Of a stretch of DNA of 47,701 nucleotides, positions 31,908 to 39,718 are shown piece after piece. This DNA is from CTSOIL-112 sp964293815 (lineage in GTDB: Bacteria; Pseudomonadota; Gammaproteobacteria; Burkholderiales; Burkholderiaceae): assembly GCA_964293815.1 (NCBI GenBank), contig CAXYYC010000018.1, forward strand, positions 1-47,701, in the 5' to 3' direction. The notes under the pieces are model-generated. The model was given only the letters and a program-made list of their open reading frames with translations, ran no database searches and was not told the origin of the DNA. Position numbers and translations under genes: made by a program. The number at the start of each line of letters is the position of its first letter. Position 1 is the stretch's first letter.

Positions 31908-32831
31908 ATGTCGTCCATGATGCTGCCAAATGATGAGGAACTAATCGACCAATTCACCAGCCAATTGTGGCTGGCGCATGGTTTGAGTGAGAACACGCTG
32001 GCGTCCTATGGCTCGGACATGCGGCAATTGGCGCGCTTTATGCAAGCGCGGCAAAAATCACTACGCGAGGCTGATGCGGCGGATTTGCAAGCCTATTTGG
32101 CGGGATTGTTTACCAGTAAAGTGGTTAAAAAAAGTACTTCAAGCAACCGCAAAATCAGTTGTTTTAAACGCTTTTACCAATGGGCGCTACAGACTAATCT
32201 ACGACCCGACGACCCGACTGCGGCGTTGGTGTTGGCCAAGCCCACAGCGCGTCTGCCGAAAAATCTGTCCGAGGCGCAAGTAGAGGCCTTACTCGCCGCG
32301 CCCGATGCCAGTGATTTGGGCGTGCGCAATCGCGCGATGCTGGAGCTGATGTATGCCAGTGGTTTGCGGGTATCCGAGCTGGTGGGTTTGCGTATGTTGG
32401 ATGTGAGCCTGAACGATGGCGTGGTGCGCGTGACTGGCAAGGGTGATAAAACCCGCTTGGTACCGTTTGGCGAGGAGGCGGGTGAGACGTTGCGAACGTA
32501 TTTGGACACGGCGCGCGTTGCGCTGTTGCGAGGGCGATCATGCGATGAGGTGTTCGTCACCGCGCGGGGCGGGGCGATGACGCGGCAGATGTTTTGGCAT
32601 GTGATTAAGAAATATGCTTTGGCGGCGGATATTCCGGCGAGTTTGATTTCGCCGCATACGGTGCGTCATGCATTCGCCACGCATTTGCTCAATCATGGCG
32701 CGGATTTGCGCGTGGTGCAAATGCTGCTTGGTCATGCGGATATTTCGACCACGCAAATTTACACCTATGTGGCGCAGGAGCGGCTCAAAAGCGTGCATGC
32801 GCAGCATCATCCGCGCGGCAACGTGAAATAA
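31908..32831 (+). CDS. xerD: Site-specific tyrosine recombinase XerD
   Basis: The XerC/XerD recombinase resolves chromosome dimers at dif. From ATG 31908 the protein has 307 residues: a SAM-like core-binding domain (about 8-95) and the catalytic domain with all conserved residues R154 (SGLRVSEL), K178 (TGKGDK), H250 and R253 (SPHTVRHAFATH), H276 (LGHADISTTQ) and Y285 (QIYTYV). These are offset by six from E. coli XerD numbering. There is no clear ribosome site; ATG 31812 would add 32 residues and precede a -10-like GGATAAT, so I reject it. No attachment site or cargo surrounds it, so it is the housekeeping enzyme, not a phage integrase. Confidence 0.93.
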   Translation: MSSMMLPNDEELIDQFTSQLWLAHGLSENTLASYGSDMRQLARFMQARQKSLREADAADLQAYLAGLFTSKVVKKSTSSNRKISCFKRFYQWALQTNLRPDDPTAALVLAKPTARLPKNLSEAQVEALLAAPDASDLGVRNRAMLELMYASGLRVSELVGLRMLDVSLNDGVVRVTGKGDKTRLVPFGEEAGETLRTYLDTARVALLRGRSCDEVFVTARGGAMTRQMFWHVIKKYALAADIPASLISPHTVRHAFATHLLNHGADLRVVQMLLGHADISTTQIYTYVAQERLKSVHAQHHPRGNVK

Positions 32832-33004
32832 CTCGGTTCATTCGCTGGCAGCAATGATACATCGTTCGCTGATTTTTCAGCGCTTCCTTAAGTTGTTCAT
32901 AATCGGTGCATAGTATGCTGGCATACTGCGCTGTGTTATGATGCGCGGCGTTTGAGCAGACGTTGTTTGAACGTGCGTCGTTTACTTTTTGCATAAGGAT
33001 TATT

Positions 33005-33712
33005 TTGGAAACCCTACATAGTTTGTTGACCTTGATGCTGCACATTGATCAGGAATTGCGTTCCTTGATCGTGCAGTATGGTAATTATATTTACGGTATT
33101 TTGTTTGCGGTGGTCTTCGGTGAAACCGGTTTGGTGATTTTTCCGTTTTTACCGGGCGATTCCTTACTGTTTTTGGCGGGCGCTTTATCTGCTGATGGTC
33201 TAATGAATGCGTGGGTGCTGACGTTTTTACTGATTTTTGCGGCGGTATCGGGTAATACGGTGAACTACTGGGTCGGCAGTAAAATCGGTCATAAGGCGTA
33301 TGAGATTGATACGCCGTGGTTCTCGCATGAGCATTTGCGCAAAACCCATAATTTTTATGAAAAGCACGGCGGCAAGGCATTGGTCATCGCGCGGTTTTTA
33401 CCGATTATCCGTACCTTCGTGCCGTTTGTCGCGGGGATTTCAGAGATGACAATGGCGAAGTTTCAACGCTGGAACATCATCGGCGCGGTGCTGTGGGTGG
33501 TGACCTTTGTGTGGGGTGGATACTTTTTCGGTACGGTTGAGCTGGATGTGTTCGGTCACCATATTGCGATCAGAGACCACTTGAGTACGATTGCCTTGAT
33601 TGGCTTTGGCGCTGCATTTTTGCCGGTTGTTTTTGGTATTGCTTGGCGTTTGCTGGCCAGTAGGCAGGCAAAGCGAGCAAAAACCCCTGAAGACATGGTT
33701 AAAAATCGTTAA
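33005..33712 (+). CDS. DedA-family inner-membrane protein
   Basis: A 235-residue polytopic protein of the DedA/SNARE-associated family, with FGETGLVIFPFLPGDSLLFLAG and the conserved ARFLPIIRTFVPFVAGIS loop with the essential Arg. Several membrane helices follow and the basic tail is cytoplasmic. DedA members move undecaprenyl phosphate or phosphatidyl lipids across the membrane and keep envelope integrity. I choose TTG 33005, with AAGGA seven bases upstream, giving METLHSLLTLMLHIDQELR; an in-frame ATG at 32963 lacks a ribosome site. Confidence 0.92.
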   Translation: METLHSLLTLMLHIDQELRSLIVQYGNYIYGILFAVVFGETGLVIFPFLPGDSLLFLAGALSADGLMNAWVLTFLLIFAAVSGNTVNYWVGSKIGHKAYEIDTPWFSHEHLRKTHNFYEKHGGKALVIARFLPIIRTFVPFVAGISEMTMAKFQRWNIIGAVLWVVTFVWGGYFFGTVELDVFGHHIAIRDHLSTIALIGFGAAFLPVVFGIAWRLLASRQAKRAKTPEDMVKNR

Positions 33713-33752
33713 GAATTTGTTGTTTTCAATGAATTAATTTGGTTGAATCTGA

Positions 33753-33780
33753 AAAAAGCCCGAAAAATATCGGGCTTTTT
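33753..33780 (+). terminator. Intrinsic terminator after the dedA gene
   Basis: AAAAAGCCCGA (33753-33763) pairs with TCGGGCTTTTT (33770-33780) around an A/T-rich loop. A strong terminator separating the DedA gene from the liv operon. Confidence 0.92.
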
Positions 33781-34009
33781 GCTTTTTATAAGGTAATTAA
33801 TAGTGAGTTGTTCTGCTCCATGAGTGCGCCGATTTGCGCCAAAAAGTGGCGAAATTGTGCATTTTCCACTTGCTTTTAAGACATGCCTGAATAATAATCG
33901 CGCCATGTCACGCTTGCTGTACTGGTCAATTAAGCGCGACAATTTAATATATTAATGATGAATGAATACTTTTGTAGATGTGTTCGAGTCTAACTTTTGG
34001 AGAAAACTG

Positions 34010-35218
34010 ATGTATAACATGTTTAAATTATTGCCCTTGACCGCTGCAATCGCTTTGGCTGCGTGTGGTGGTGCGGATAAAGCAGCAAGCGGTGCAGCCG
34101 CTGGCGGCGACAGCGCGTGTGGTAAATTGGCGGCTGATGAAATTTGCGTCAAAATCGGTAGCGGCGCACCGAAAACTGGCGGTATCGCACACTTGGGCAA
34201 AGACAATGAAAACGGCGTGCAATTGGCTGTGAACGAAATCAATGCCAAAGGTGGCTTGGTTGTCGGCGGTAAAAAAGTAAAATTGGCGATGGTCGGTGAA
34301 GACGATGCAGGCGATCCAAAACAAGGTCCTGTGGTTGCACAAAAATTGGTCGATGCTAAAGTCGTAGGTGTTGTAGGTCACTTGAACTCAGGCGTTTCTA
34401 TCCCAGCGAACAGCGTGTATGCAGCGGCCGGTTTGGTACAAGTTTCTCCTTCTTCAACCAACCCTGACTACACCCTCAAAGGCAACAAAACCCCTAAAGG
34501 TTCTGTTAGCTCATACCGCGTAGTGGCAACTGATGCGCAACAAGGTCCCTCTTTGGCCAAATATATGTTGGCACACGGTGGTAAAAGCGTAGCGATTTTG
34601 GATGATGCGACCCAATACGGTAAAGGTTTGGCCGACCAAGTGGAAAAAACCATGAAAGACGGTGGCTCTAATGTGGTAAACCGCGAAGCGGCAACCGACA
34701 AAACCACAGACTTCAAAGCTGTGTTGACCAAAATCAAAGGTTTGAATCCAGACTTCGTATTCTGGGGTGGTATGGACGACACCGCAGCGACTTTGGTTAA
34801 GCAAATGAAAGAATTGGGCATCACTGCGAAATTGGTCGCGGCTGATGGTGCATGTACCGATAAATTCATTGAACTGTCTGCAGCAGCAGGTAAAGGCACT
34901 ATCTGTTCAGTAGCTGGTATGCCTTTGGAAAAAATGGCTAAAGGTAAAGATTTCGTTGCCAACTACGAAAAAGCCTTCGCTGGTCAAAAAGTGCAGATTT
35001 ACTCTCCATTCTCCTATGACGCCACTTATGCGATTGTAGAAGCAATGAAGATTGCTAACTCAACTGATCCTGAAGCCATTGCTGCCGCAATGCCTAAAGT
35101 GAACTTCGAAGGCCTGATTGGTCAAATCGCTTTTGATGACAAAGGTGACATCAAAGGTGGTGCGATCTCGATTTTTGAAGCAAAAGATAAGCTGGAAGTC
35201 GTTGACATCATTAAGTAA
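34010..35218 (+). CDS. livJ: Branched-chain amino-acid ABC transporter substrate-binding protein
   Basis: The periplasmic binding protein of the LIV system, 402 residues. GGAG lies seven bases before ATG 34010. The N terminus MYNMFKLLPLTAAIALAAC is a signal sequence ending in a lipobox-like LAAC, so the mature protein is probably a lipoprotein tethered by Cys19, followed by a Gly/Ala/Ser-rich linker. The body is a type I periplasmic-binding fold: PKTGGIAHLGKDNENGVQLAVNEINAKGG, HLNSGVSIPANSVYAAAGLVQVSPSSTNP and GGMDDTAATLVKQMKELGI. livHMGF follow. Confidence 0.95.
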   Translation: MYNMFKLLPLTAAIALAACGGADKAASGAAAGGDSACGKLAADEICVKIGSGAPKTGGIAHLGKDNENGVQLAVNEINAKGGLVVGGKKVKLAMVGEDDAGDPKQGPVVAQKLVDAKVVGVVGHLNSGVSIPANSVYAAAGLVQVSPSSTNPDYTLKGNKTPKGSVSSYRVVATDAQQGPSLAKYMLAHGGKSVAILDDATQYGKGLADQVEKTMKDGGSNVVNREAATDKTTDFKAVLTKIKGLNPDFVFWGGMDDTAATLVKQMKELGITAKLVAADGACTDKFIELSAAAGKGTICSVAGMPLEKMAKGKDFVANYEKAFAGQKVQIYSPFSYDATYAIVEAMKIANSTDPEAIAAAMPKVNFEGLIGQIAFDDKGDIKGGAISIFEAKDKLEVVDIIK

Positions 35219-35231
35219 TATCTCTGAACAG

Positions 35232-35255
35232 CCCCAGCATTGAAGAATGCTGGGG
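35232..35255 (+). terminator. Hairpin between livJ and livH
   Basis: CCCCAGCATT (35232-35241) pairs perfectly with AATGCTGGGG (35246-35255) around GAAG, followed by TTCTCC. The T-tract is poor, so it is more likely an mRNA-stabilising or partial-termination hairpin that keeps livJ expressed above livHMGF. Confidence 0.6.
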
Positions 35256-35477
35256 TTCTCCATTAAGCTCGGTTTTTTTGAGGGCTTTGGCGTGGATAAG
35301 ATTCACCGTTATTATTTTTAGATGGGATTTTTGCAAATTGGCTGGGTAGTGACAACAACATAATAATTTTTGTCCATCACCCGCATTCACACGTTTTTGC
35401 AATAGTCTGTATCACACACATCACGATGATATGCTGGCCATATCGCAGGTTTTTATTAGAAAAAGAGGAGTGCGACG

Positions 35478-36392
35478 ATGAGTGCATTCGATCTGTTTGT
35501 ACAACAGTTCATTAATGGCATGATTAAGGGGAGCCTATATGCCATGATTGCCTTGGGCTATACCATGGTGTACGGTATTCTGGGCATCATTAACTTCGCT
35601 CACGGCGAAGTATTCATGATCGGAGCGATGGTGGCGATGACCGTGACCACCTTGCTGATCAAAGCGGGGGTTGGCTCGGTGCTTGCGTTATTGATCGCAA
35701 CTTTGGTGGCGATGCTGGCGTGCATGACCACCAGTTTTTTAGTAGAACGTTTGGCGTATCGTCCGCTGCGTCATGCGCCAAAATTGGCGCCGTTGATCAC
35801 CGCGATTGGCGTGTCGTTCATTTTACAAGCCTTGGCCATGCAGTTCTGGGGACGTGAGCACTTCCCATTCCCAGACGTGTTTCCTGCTGATCGTATCAAT
35901 TTGTTTGGTAATGTCGGCATTACCATGCGCGAAATCATCATCATGATTGTATCGGTGATTATGATGGGCGGCCTGTTTGTTTTGGTGAACCATACCAAGC
36001 TGGGTCGTGCGATGCGCGCAACCTCTGAGAACGTGAATGTAACCGCTTTAATGGGCGTGAATCCGAATCGCGTGATCTCGGCTACGTTCATGATCGGCGC
36101 AGCTTTGGCGGCTGTGGCAGGTATTCTGTTTGCTTCAAATTATGGTGGCAAAGTACACTTTTACATGGGCTTTATCCCAGGGATGAAGGCGTTTATCGCG
36201 GCGGTTTTGGGCGGTATTGGCAATATTCCAGGTGCCTTGGTTGGTGGTTTGGCTTTGGGGCTGGTAGAGGCAATGGGTGCTGGTTATATCAGCGCGGAAT
36301 ATGAAGACGTATTCGCTTTCGTCGTGCTGGTGGTTGTGCTGATTTTCCGTCCGTCCGGTTTGTTGGGACAACGTGTTGCTGACCGTGCATAA
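35478..36392 (+). CDS. livH: Branched-chain amino-acid ABC transporter permease LivH
   Basis: A 304-residue inner-membrane permease, with the family opening FVQQFINGMIKGSLYAMIALGYTMVYGILGIINFAHGE, about eight helices, and the cytoplasmic coupling region (GRAMRATSENVNVTALMGVN). GAGGAG precedes the ATG. It works as a heterodimer with LivM encoded 15 nt downstream and is energised by LivG and LivF. The 259-nt gap from livJ carries the hairpin and no gene. Confidence 0.96.
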   Translation: MSAFDLFVQQFINGMIKGSLYAMIALGYTMVYGILGIINFAHGEVFMIGAMVAMTVTTLLIKAGVGSVLALLIATLVAMLACMTTSFLVERLAYRPLRHAPKLAPLITAIGVSFILQALAMQFWGREHFPFPDVFPADRINLFGNVGITMREIIIMIVSVIMMGGLFVLVNHTKLGRAMRATSENVNVTALMGVNPNRVISATFMIGAALAAVAGILFASNYGGKVHFYMGFIPGMKAFIAAVLGGIGNIPGALVGGLALGLVEAMGAGYISAEYEDVFAFVVLVVVLIFRPSGLLGQRVADRA

Positions 36393-36407
36393 GGCGAGGA
36401 GAATATC

Positions 36408-37556
36408 ATGGGATTTCTAAAAAAATTAAACCCCAAAGAGTCAATGATCGGTGTGATTCTATGCATTGTTTTATTGGCATTGATGCCGTTTATCGCTAAG
36501 GAATTGGGTGGTACGACTTGGGTGCGCATTATTGATATGGCGTTGCTGTATGTGATGTTAGCGCTGGGTTTGAACATCGTGGTTGGTTTTGCCGGTCTGT
36601 TGGACTTGGGGTATATCGCGTTTTATGCGGTGGGTGCGTATATGGTGGCGTTGCTGTCATCGTCGCATTTGTCGGATAATTTTGCGTTTTTCCACCAACA
36701 CTTTCCTAATGGTTTGCATATTCCTTTGCTGGTTATTATCCCGCTGGGCGCTGGTTTGGCAGCCATTGCGGGGATTATGTTGGGTACGCCGATTTTGAAA
36801 TTGCGCGGTGACTATTTGGCTCTGGTGACCTTGGGTTTTGGTGAAATCATCCGCATTTTCATGAATAACTTGGGTAAAAATGAGTTCAATTTGACCAATG
36901 GGCCGCGCGGGATTAATCGCATTGACCCAGTGAGTGTTTTTGGTTACCCGTTGGATCGAACTTTGACAATCGGTAATGTGCAATTGACTAAAGAATTCTT
37001 GTATTACTATTTATTCTTGATCTTGGCTGCGATTACGATTTTCGTGTGCTATCGTTTGCAATACTCGCGTTTGGGGCGTGCTTGGATGGCGCTGCGTGAG
37101 GATGATATTGCGGCTAAGGCGATGGGCATTAACGTGCGTAACGTGAAATTACTGGCCTTCTCTTTGGGTGCAACCTTCGGTGGTGTGGCTGGCGGTATGT
37201 TTGCGGCCTTCCAAGGGTTTATTTCGCCGGAATCCTTCTCATTCATGGAGTCCATCGTGATTCTGACTATGGTGGTGTTGGGCGGTATGGGGCATATTCC
37301 GGGTGTGGTGTTGGGCGCGCTGGTTTTGTATTTCTTGCCAGAGTTTCTGCGCTTTACCGTTGAGCCAATGCAAAAGGCGATGTTTGGTAAATTGCTGATC
37401 GATACCGCGATTTTGCGTCAGTTGATTTTGGGCTTGTGTATGGTGTTGATTATGTTGTTCCGTCCGAAAGGATTGTGGCCAACGCCGGAGCGCAATGATA
37501 AAAAAGATGAAGACATCACTAAAAATGTCGCTAATAAACCCAAAACCGTCGCATAA
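36408..37556 (+). CDS. livM: Branched-chain amino-acid ABC transporter permease LivM
   Basis: A 382-residue permease with about nine to ten helices, including LLYVMLALGLNIVVGFAGLLDLGYIAFYAVGAY, LRGDYLALVTLGFGEIIRI, GRAWMALREDDIAAKAMGIN and the conserved C-terminal FRPKGLWP. GAGGAG precedes the ATG. It pairs with LivH. The tail after FRPKGL is unusually charged (DKKDEDITKNVANKPK). Confidence 0.96.
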   Translation: MGFLKKLNPKESMIGVILCIVLLALMPFIAKELGGTTWVRIIDMALLYVMLALGLNIVVGFAGLLDLGYIAFYAVGAYMVALLSSSHLSDNFAFFHQHFPNGLHIPLLVIIPLGAGLAAIAGIMLGTPILKLRGDYLALVTLGFGEIIRIFMNNLGKNEFNLTNGPRGINRIDPVSVFGYPLDRTLTIGNVQLTKEFLYYYLFLILAAITIFVCYRLQYSRLGRAWMALREDDIAAKAMGINVRNVKLLAFSLGATFGGVAGGMFAAFQGFISPESFSFMESIVILTMVVLGGMGHIPGVVLGALVLYFLPEFLRFTVEPMQKAMFGKLLIDTAILRQLILGLCMVLIMLFRPKGLWPTPERNDKKDEDITKNVANKPKTVA

Positions 37557-37567
37557 AGGAGAGAATG

Positions 37568-38344
37568 ATGAGTCAAAATAATGTCATGCTCTCAGTGAAG
37601 GGCGTACATAAAAGCTTCGGTGGTTTGAAAGCCTTGTCCGATGTGGGCATCGAAGTGAAGAAAAATACCGTGTATGGCCTGATCGGGCCAAACGGTGCGG
37701 GTAAAACCACATTTTTTAACGTGATCACTGGTTTGTACGAGCCGGATCAAGGTGAGTTTATTTTGGATGGCAAACCGTATGAGCCGACCGCAGTGCATGA
37801 GGTGGCCAAAGCCGGTATCGCGCGTACTTTCCAAAACATTCGCTTGTTCGGTCAAATGACCGCGGTCGAGAATGTCATGGTTGGGCGTCATGTGCGTACG
37901 CACGGTGGTGTGCTCGGCTCGATTTTGGGCTTGAAATCCGTGCGCGATGAGGAAAAAGCGATTCGTGCGCGTGCGATGGAGTTGCTCGATTATGTGGGCG
38001 TGGGCAAATACCACGACTATGTGGCGAAAAATCTGTCCTACGGTCATCAGCGTCGTTTGGAAATCGCCCGTGCTTTGGCGACCGAGCCGAAATTATTGGC
38101 TTTGGACGAACCGGCGGCGGGGATGAACGCGACGGAGAAAGTCGAGTTGACCCAATTGTTGCGCAAAATCAGCAATGACGGCGTGACGATTTTGATTATC
38201 GAACACGATGTGAAATTGGTTATGGGCTTGTGTGACGAAATGACTGTGTTGGATTACGGTAAGATTTTGGCACAAGGTCTGCCTGAAAATGTGCGTAAAG
38301 ATCCAAAAGTGATCGAGGCATATTTGGGAGGGCATCACGCATGA
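37568..38344 (+). CDS. livG: Branched-chain amino-acid ABC transporter ATPase LivG
   Basis: A 258-residue ATPase with Walker A GPNGAGKTT, Q-loop ARTFQNIRLF, signature LSYGHQRRLEIARAL, Walker B LLALDEPAAGMN and the switch His in IEHDVKLVM. It includes the LivG-type insert (GRHVRTHGGVLGSILG). The start at ATG 37568 is six bases after AGGAG; ATG 37565 is one codon earlier. Its stop overlaps the livF ATG by four bases (ATGA), so the two are coupled. Confidence 0.96.
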   Translation: MSQNNVMLSVKGVHKSFGGLKALSDVGIEVKKNTVYGLIGPNGAGKTTFFNVITGLYEPDQGEFILDGKPYEPTAVHEVAKAGIARTFQNIRLFGQMTAVENVMVGRHVRTHGGVLGSILGLKSVRDEEKAIRARAMELLDYVGVGKYHDYVAKNLSYGHQRRLEIARALATEPKLLALDEPAAGMNATEKVELTQLLRKISNDGVTILIIEHDVKLVMGLCDEMTVLDYGKILAQGLPENVRKDPKVIEAYLGGHHA

Positions 38345-39078
38345 GTACAGCTATGAATACAAATCAACAACCTTTATTGAGCATCAAAGGTCTGCAAGTG
38401 GCCTACGGCGGTATCCAAGCGGTCAAAGGCGTGGATATGGACGTGTATCAAGGCGAATTGGTCACGCTGATCGGCGCGAATGGCGCGGGTAAAACCACGA
38501 CGCTCAAGGCATTGATGGGCTTGTTGCCATACAAAAATGGTGACATCAGCTTCCAAGGCAAATCAATCAAAGGCATTCCAACGTGGGAATTGCTCAAGCA
38601 AGGCTTGGTTATGGTTCCAGAAGGTCGCGGCGTGTTCGCACGCATGACCATCGTGGAAAACCTGCAAATGGGCGCGTATTTGCACGACGATAAAGCAGCG
38701 TTTGACCGTGGTGTGGAGTACGCTTTTACCACGTTCCCGCGTTTGAAAGAGCGTGCGAATCAATTGGCCGGTACGATGTCCGGTGGTGAGCAGCAAATGT
38801 TGGCAATGGCGCGTGCGCTGATGAGCCAACCGAAACTGTTGATTCTTGATGAGCCATCCATGGGCTTGTCACCGGTGTTGACCGAAACCATTTTCCAAGT
38901 AATCGATAAAGTGTCCAAAGAGGGCATGACCGTGATCTTGGTTGAACAAAACGCGAATCTGGCGCTGCAAGCGGCAGACCGTGGTTATGTGATGGATTCG
39001 GGTAATATGATTATGACCGGCGACGCACAGGCTTTGCTCAGTGATCCAAAAGTTCAGGAAGCCTATCTGGGCGCTTGA
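38341..39078 (+). CDS. livF: Branched-chain amino-acid ABC transporter ATPase LivF
   Basis: A 245-residue ATPase with Walker A GANGAGKTT, Q-loop VPEGRGVFARMT, signature MSGGEQQMLAMARAL, Walker B LLILDEPSMGLSP and VEQNANLAL. The ATGA overlap with livG fixes the start at 38341, with GGAGGG nine bases upstream. It is the last gene of livJHMGF and is followed by a strong terminator. Confidence 0.96.
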   Translation: MSTAMNTNQQPLLSIKGLQVAYGGIQAVKGVDMDVYQGELVTLIGANGAGKTTTLKALMGLLPYKNGDISFQGKSIKGIPTWELLKQGLVMVPEGRGVFARMTIVENLQMGAYLHDDKAAFDRGVEYAFTTFPRLKERANQLAGTMSGGEQQMLAMARALMSQPKLLILDEPSMGLSPVLTETIFQVIDKVSKEGMTVILVEQNANLALQAADRGYVMDSGNMIMTGDAQALLSDPKVQEAYLGA

Positions 39079-39108
39079 TTAGTTGCGATCATGTTTTTTC
39101 GTGTTTGT

Positions 39109-39136
39109 AAAACCCCTGCAAATTTGCGGGGGTTTT
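39109..39136 (+). terminator. Intrinsic terminator after livF
   Basis: AAAACCCCTGC (39109-39119) pairs with GCGGGGGTTTT (39126-39136), with one T-G pair, around AAATTT, ending the liv operon. Confidence 0.9.
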
Positions 39137-39406
39137 ACTTATTTAAAGACAGTAATCAGAGGGATGTGAGCAAGCGTTGTTTTTTGGCAAAATTGAGCCA
39201 ACAACACAGTTAATGATAATAATTTGCATTTATATCAAAGCGCGCTTGGGCTATAATAGCGTCGATAATAACCTTGGCTTTACAGAGGATATTGCGCTGG
39301 TTGATCGTTATGTTTCATGTGTGTTTTCCGATTCAATTGCTGACGATGACCGCGCTGGCTCTTATCTTCCGTCATGCCATCACATACAGTGTGGCAGCAG
39401 CGACTT
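39137..39406 (+). promoter_or_regulatory. feoAB upstream region with Fur-box-like site
   Basis: Positions 39209-39227 match the 19-bp Fur-box consensus at 15 positions. A promoter TTGAGC (39193-39198), 16-nt spacer, GATAAT (39215-39220) overlaps it, so Fur-Fe2+ would block RNA polymerase. A second consensus TATAAT is at 39252-39257. A small frame from ATG 39310 overlaps the feoA start but has no ribosome site, so I do not call it. Otherwise nothing is seen between livF and feoA. Confidence 0.65.
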
Positions 39407-39718
39407 ATGACTTCATTACTCAATTTAAATCAAGCGCCGGTTGGTCTGGATTTGATCATCCGACAACTGCGCGTGCCCGCCGATGCGCGCGATTGGCAAC
39501 CGTGGCTTGAGGAAATCGGTTTTTTACAGGGTGAACACGTCACTGTGCGTCGGCGCTCACTGTTGCGCAAAGGCGCAGTGGTGGTGCGCATTGGTCATTC
39601 CACCTTTGCGCTGCATCCCGAAGAGGCCGCGTGCATTTGGGTGGATGTGTTGAATGCCGTGGGCGATAGCGATCCCTTGGTAGACTCTGCCGAACCGAAC
39701 TCCGAAAGCCGCGTATGA
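39407..39718 (+). CDS. feoA: Ferrous iron transport protein FeoA
   Basis: A 103-residue SH3-like cytoplasmic protein: QAPVGLDLIIRQLRV, a GFLQGEHVTVRRR turn and the conserved VVVRIGHSTFALHPEEAACIWV. It is slightly longer than the usual 75-90 residues because of an acidic C-terminal tail. The start is uncertain: ATG 39407 follows no clear ribosome site, and ATG 39374 would add 11 residues. Its stop overlaps the feoB ATG by four bases, so the two are coupled. It helps assembly or activity of the FeoB pore. Confidence 0.9.
   Translation: MTSLLNLNQAPVGLDLIIRQLRVPADARDWQPWLEEIGFLQGEHVTVRRRSLLRKGAVVVRIGHSTFALHPEEAACIWVDVLNAVGDSDPLVDSAEPNSESRV

Noticed and set aside
31908..32831. Phage or integron integrase
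   Set aside because: All catalytic positions follow XerD numbering, the neighbours are housekeeping and no att site or cassette repeat is near.
32867..32882. Hairpin CGCTGA/TCAGCG after xerD as a terminator
   Set aside because: Only 6 bp and followed by CTTCC without a T-tract.
39274..39406. Small hydrophobic frame upstream of feoA
   Set aside because: No ribosome site, overlaps the feoA start and shows no conserved feature.
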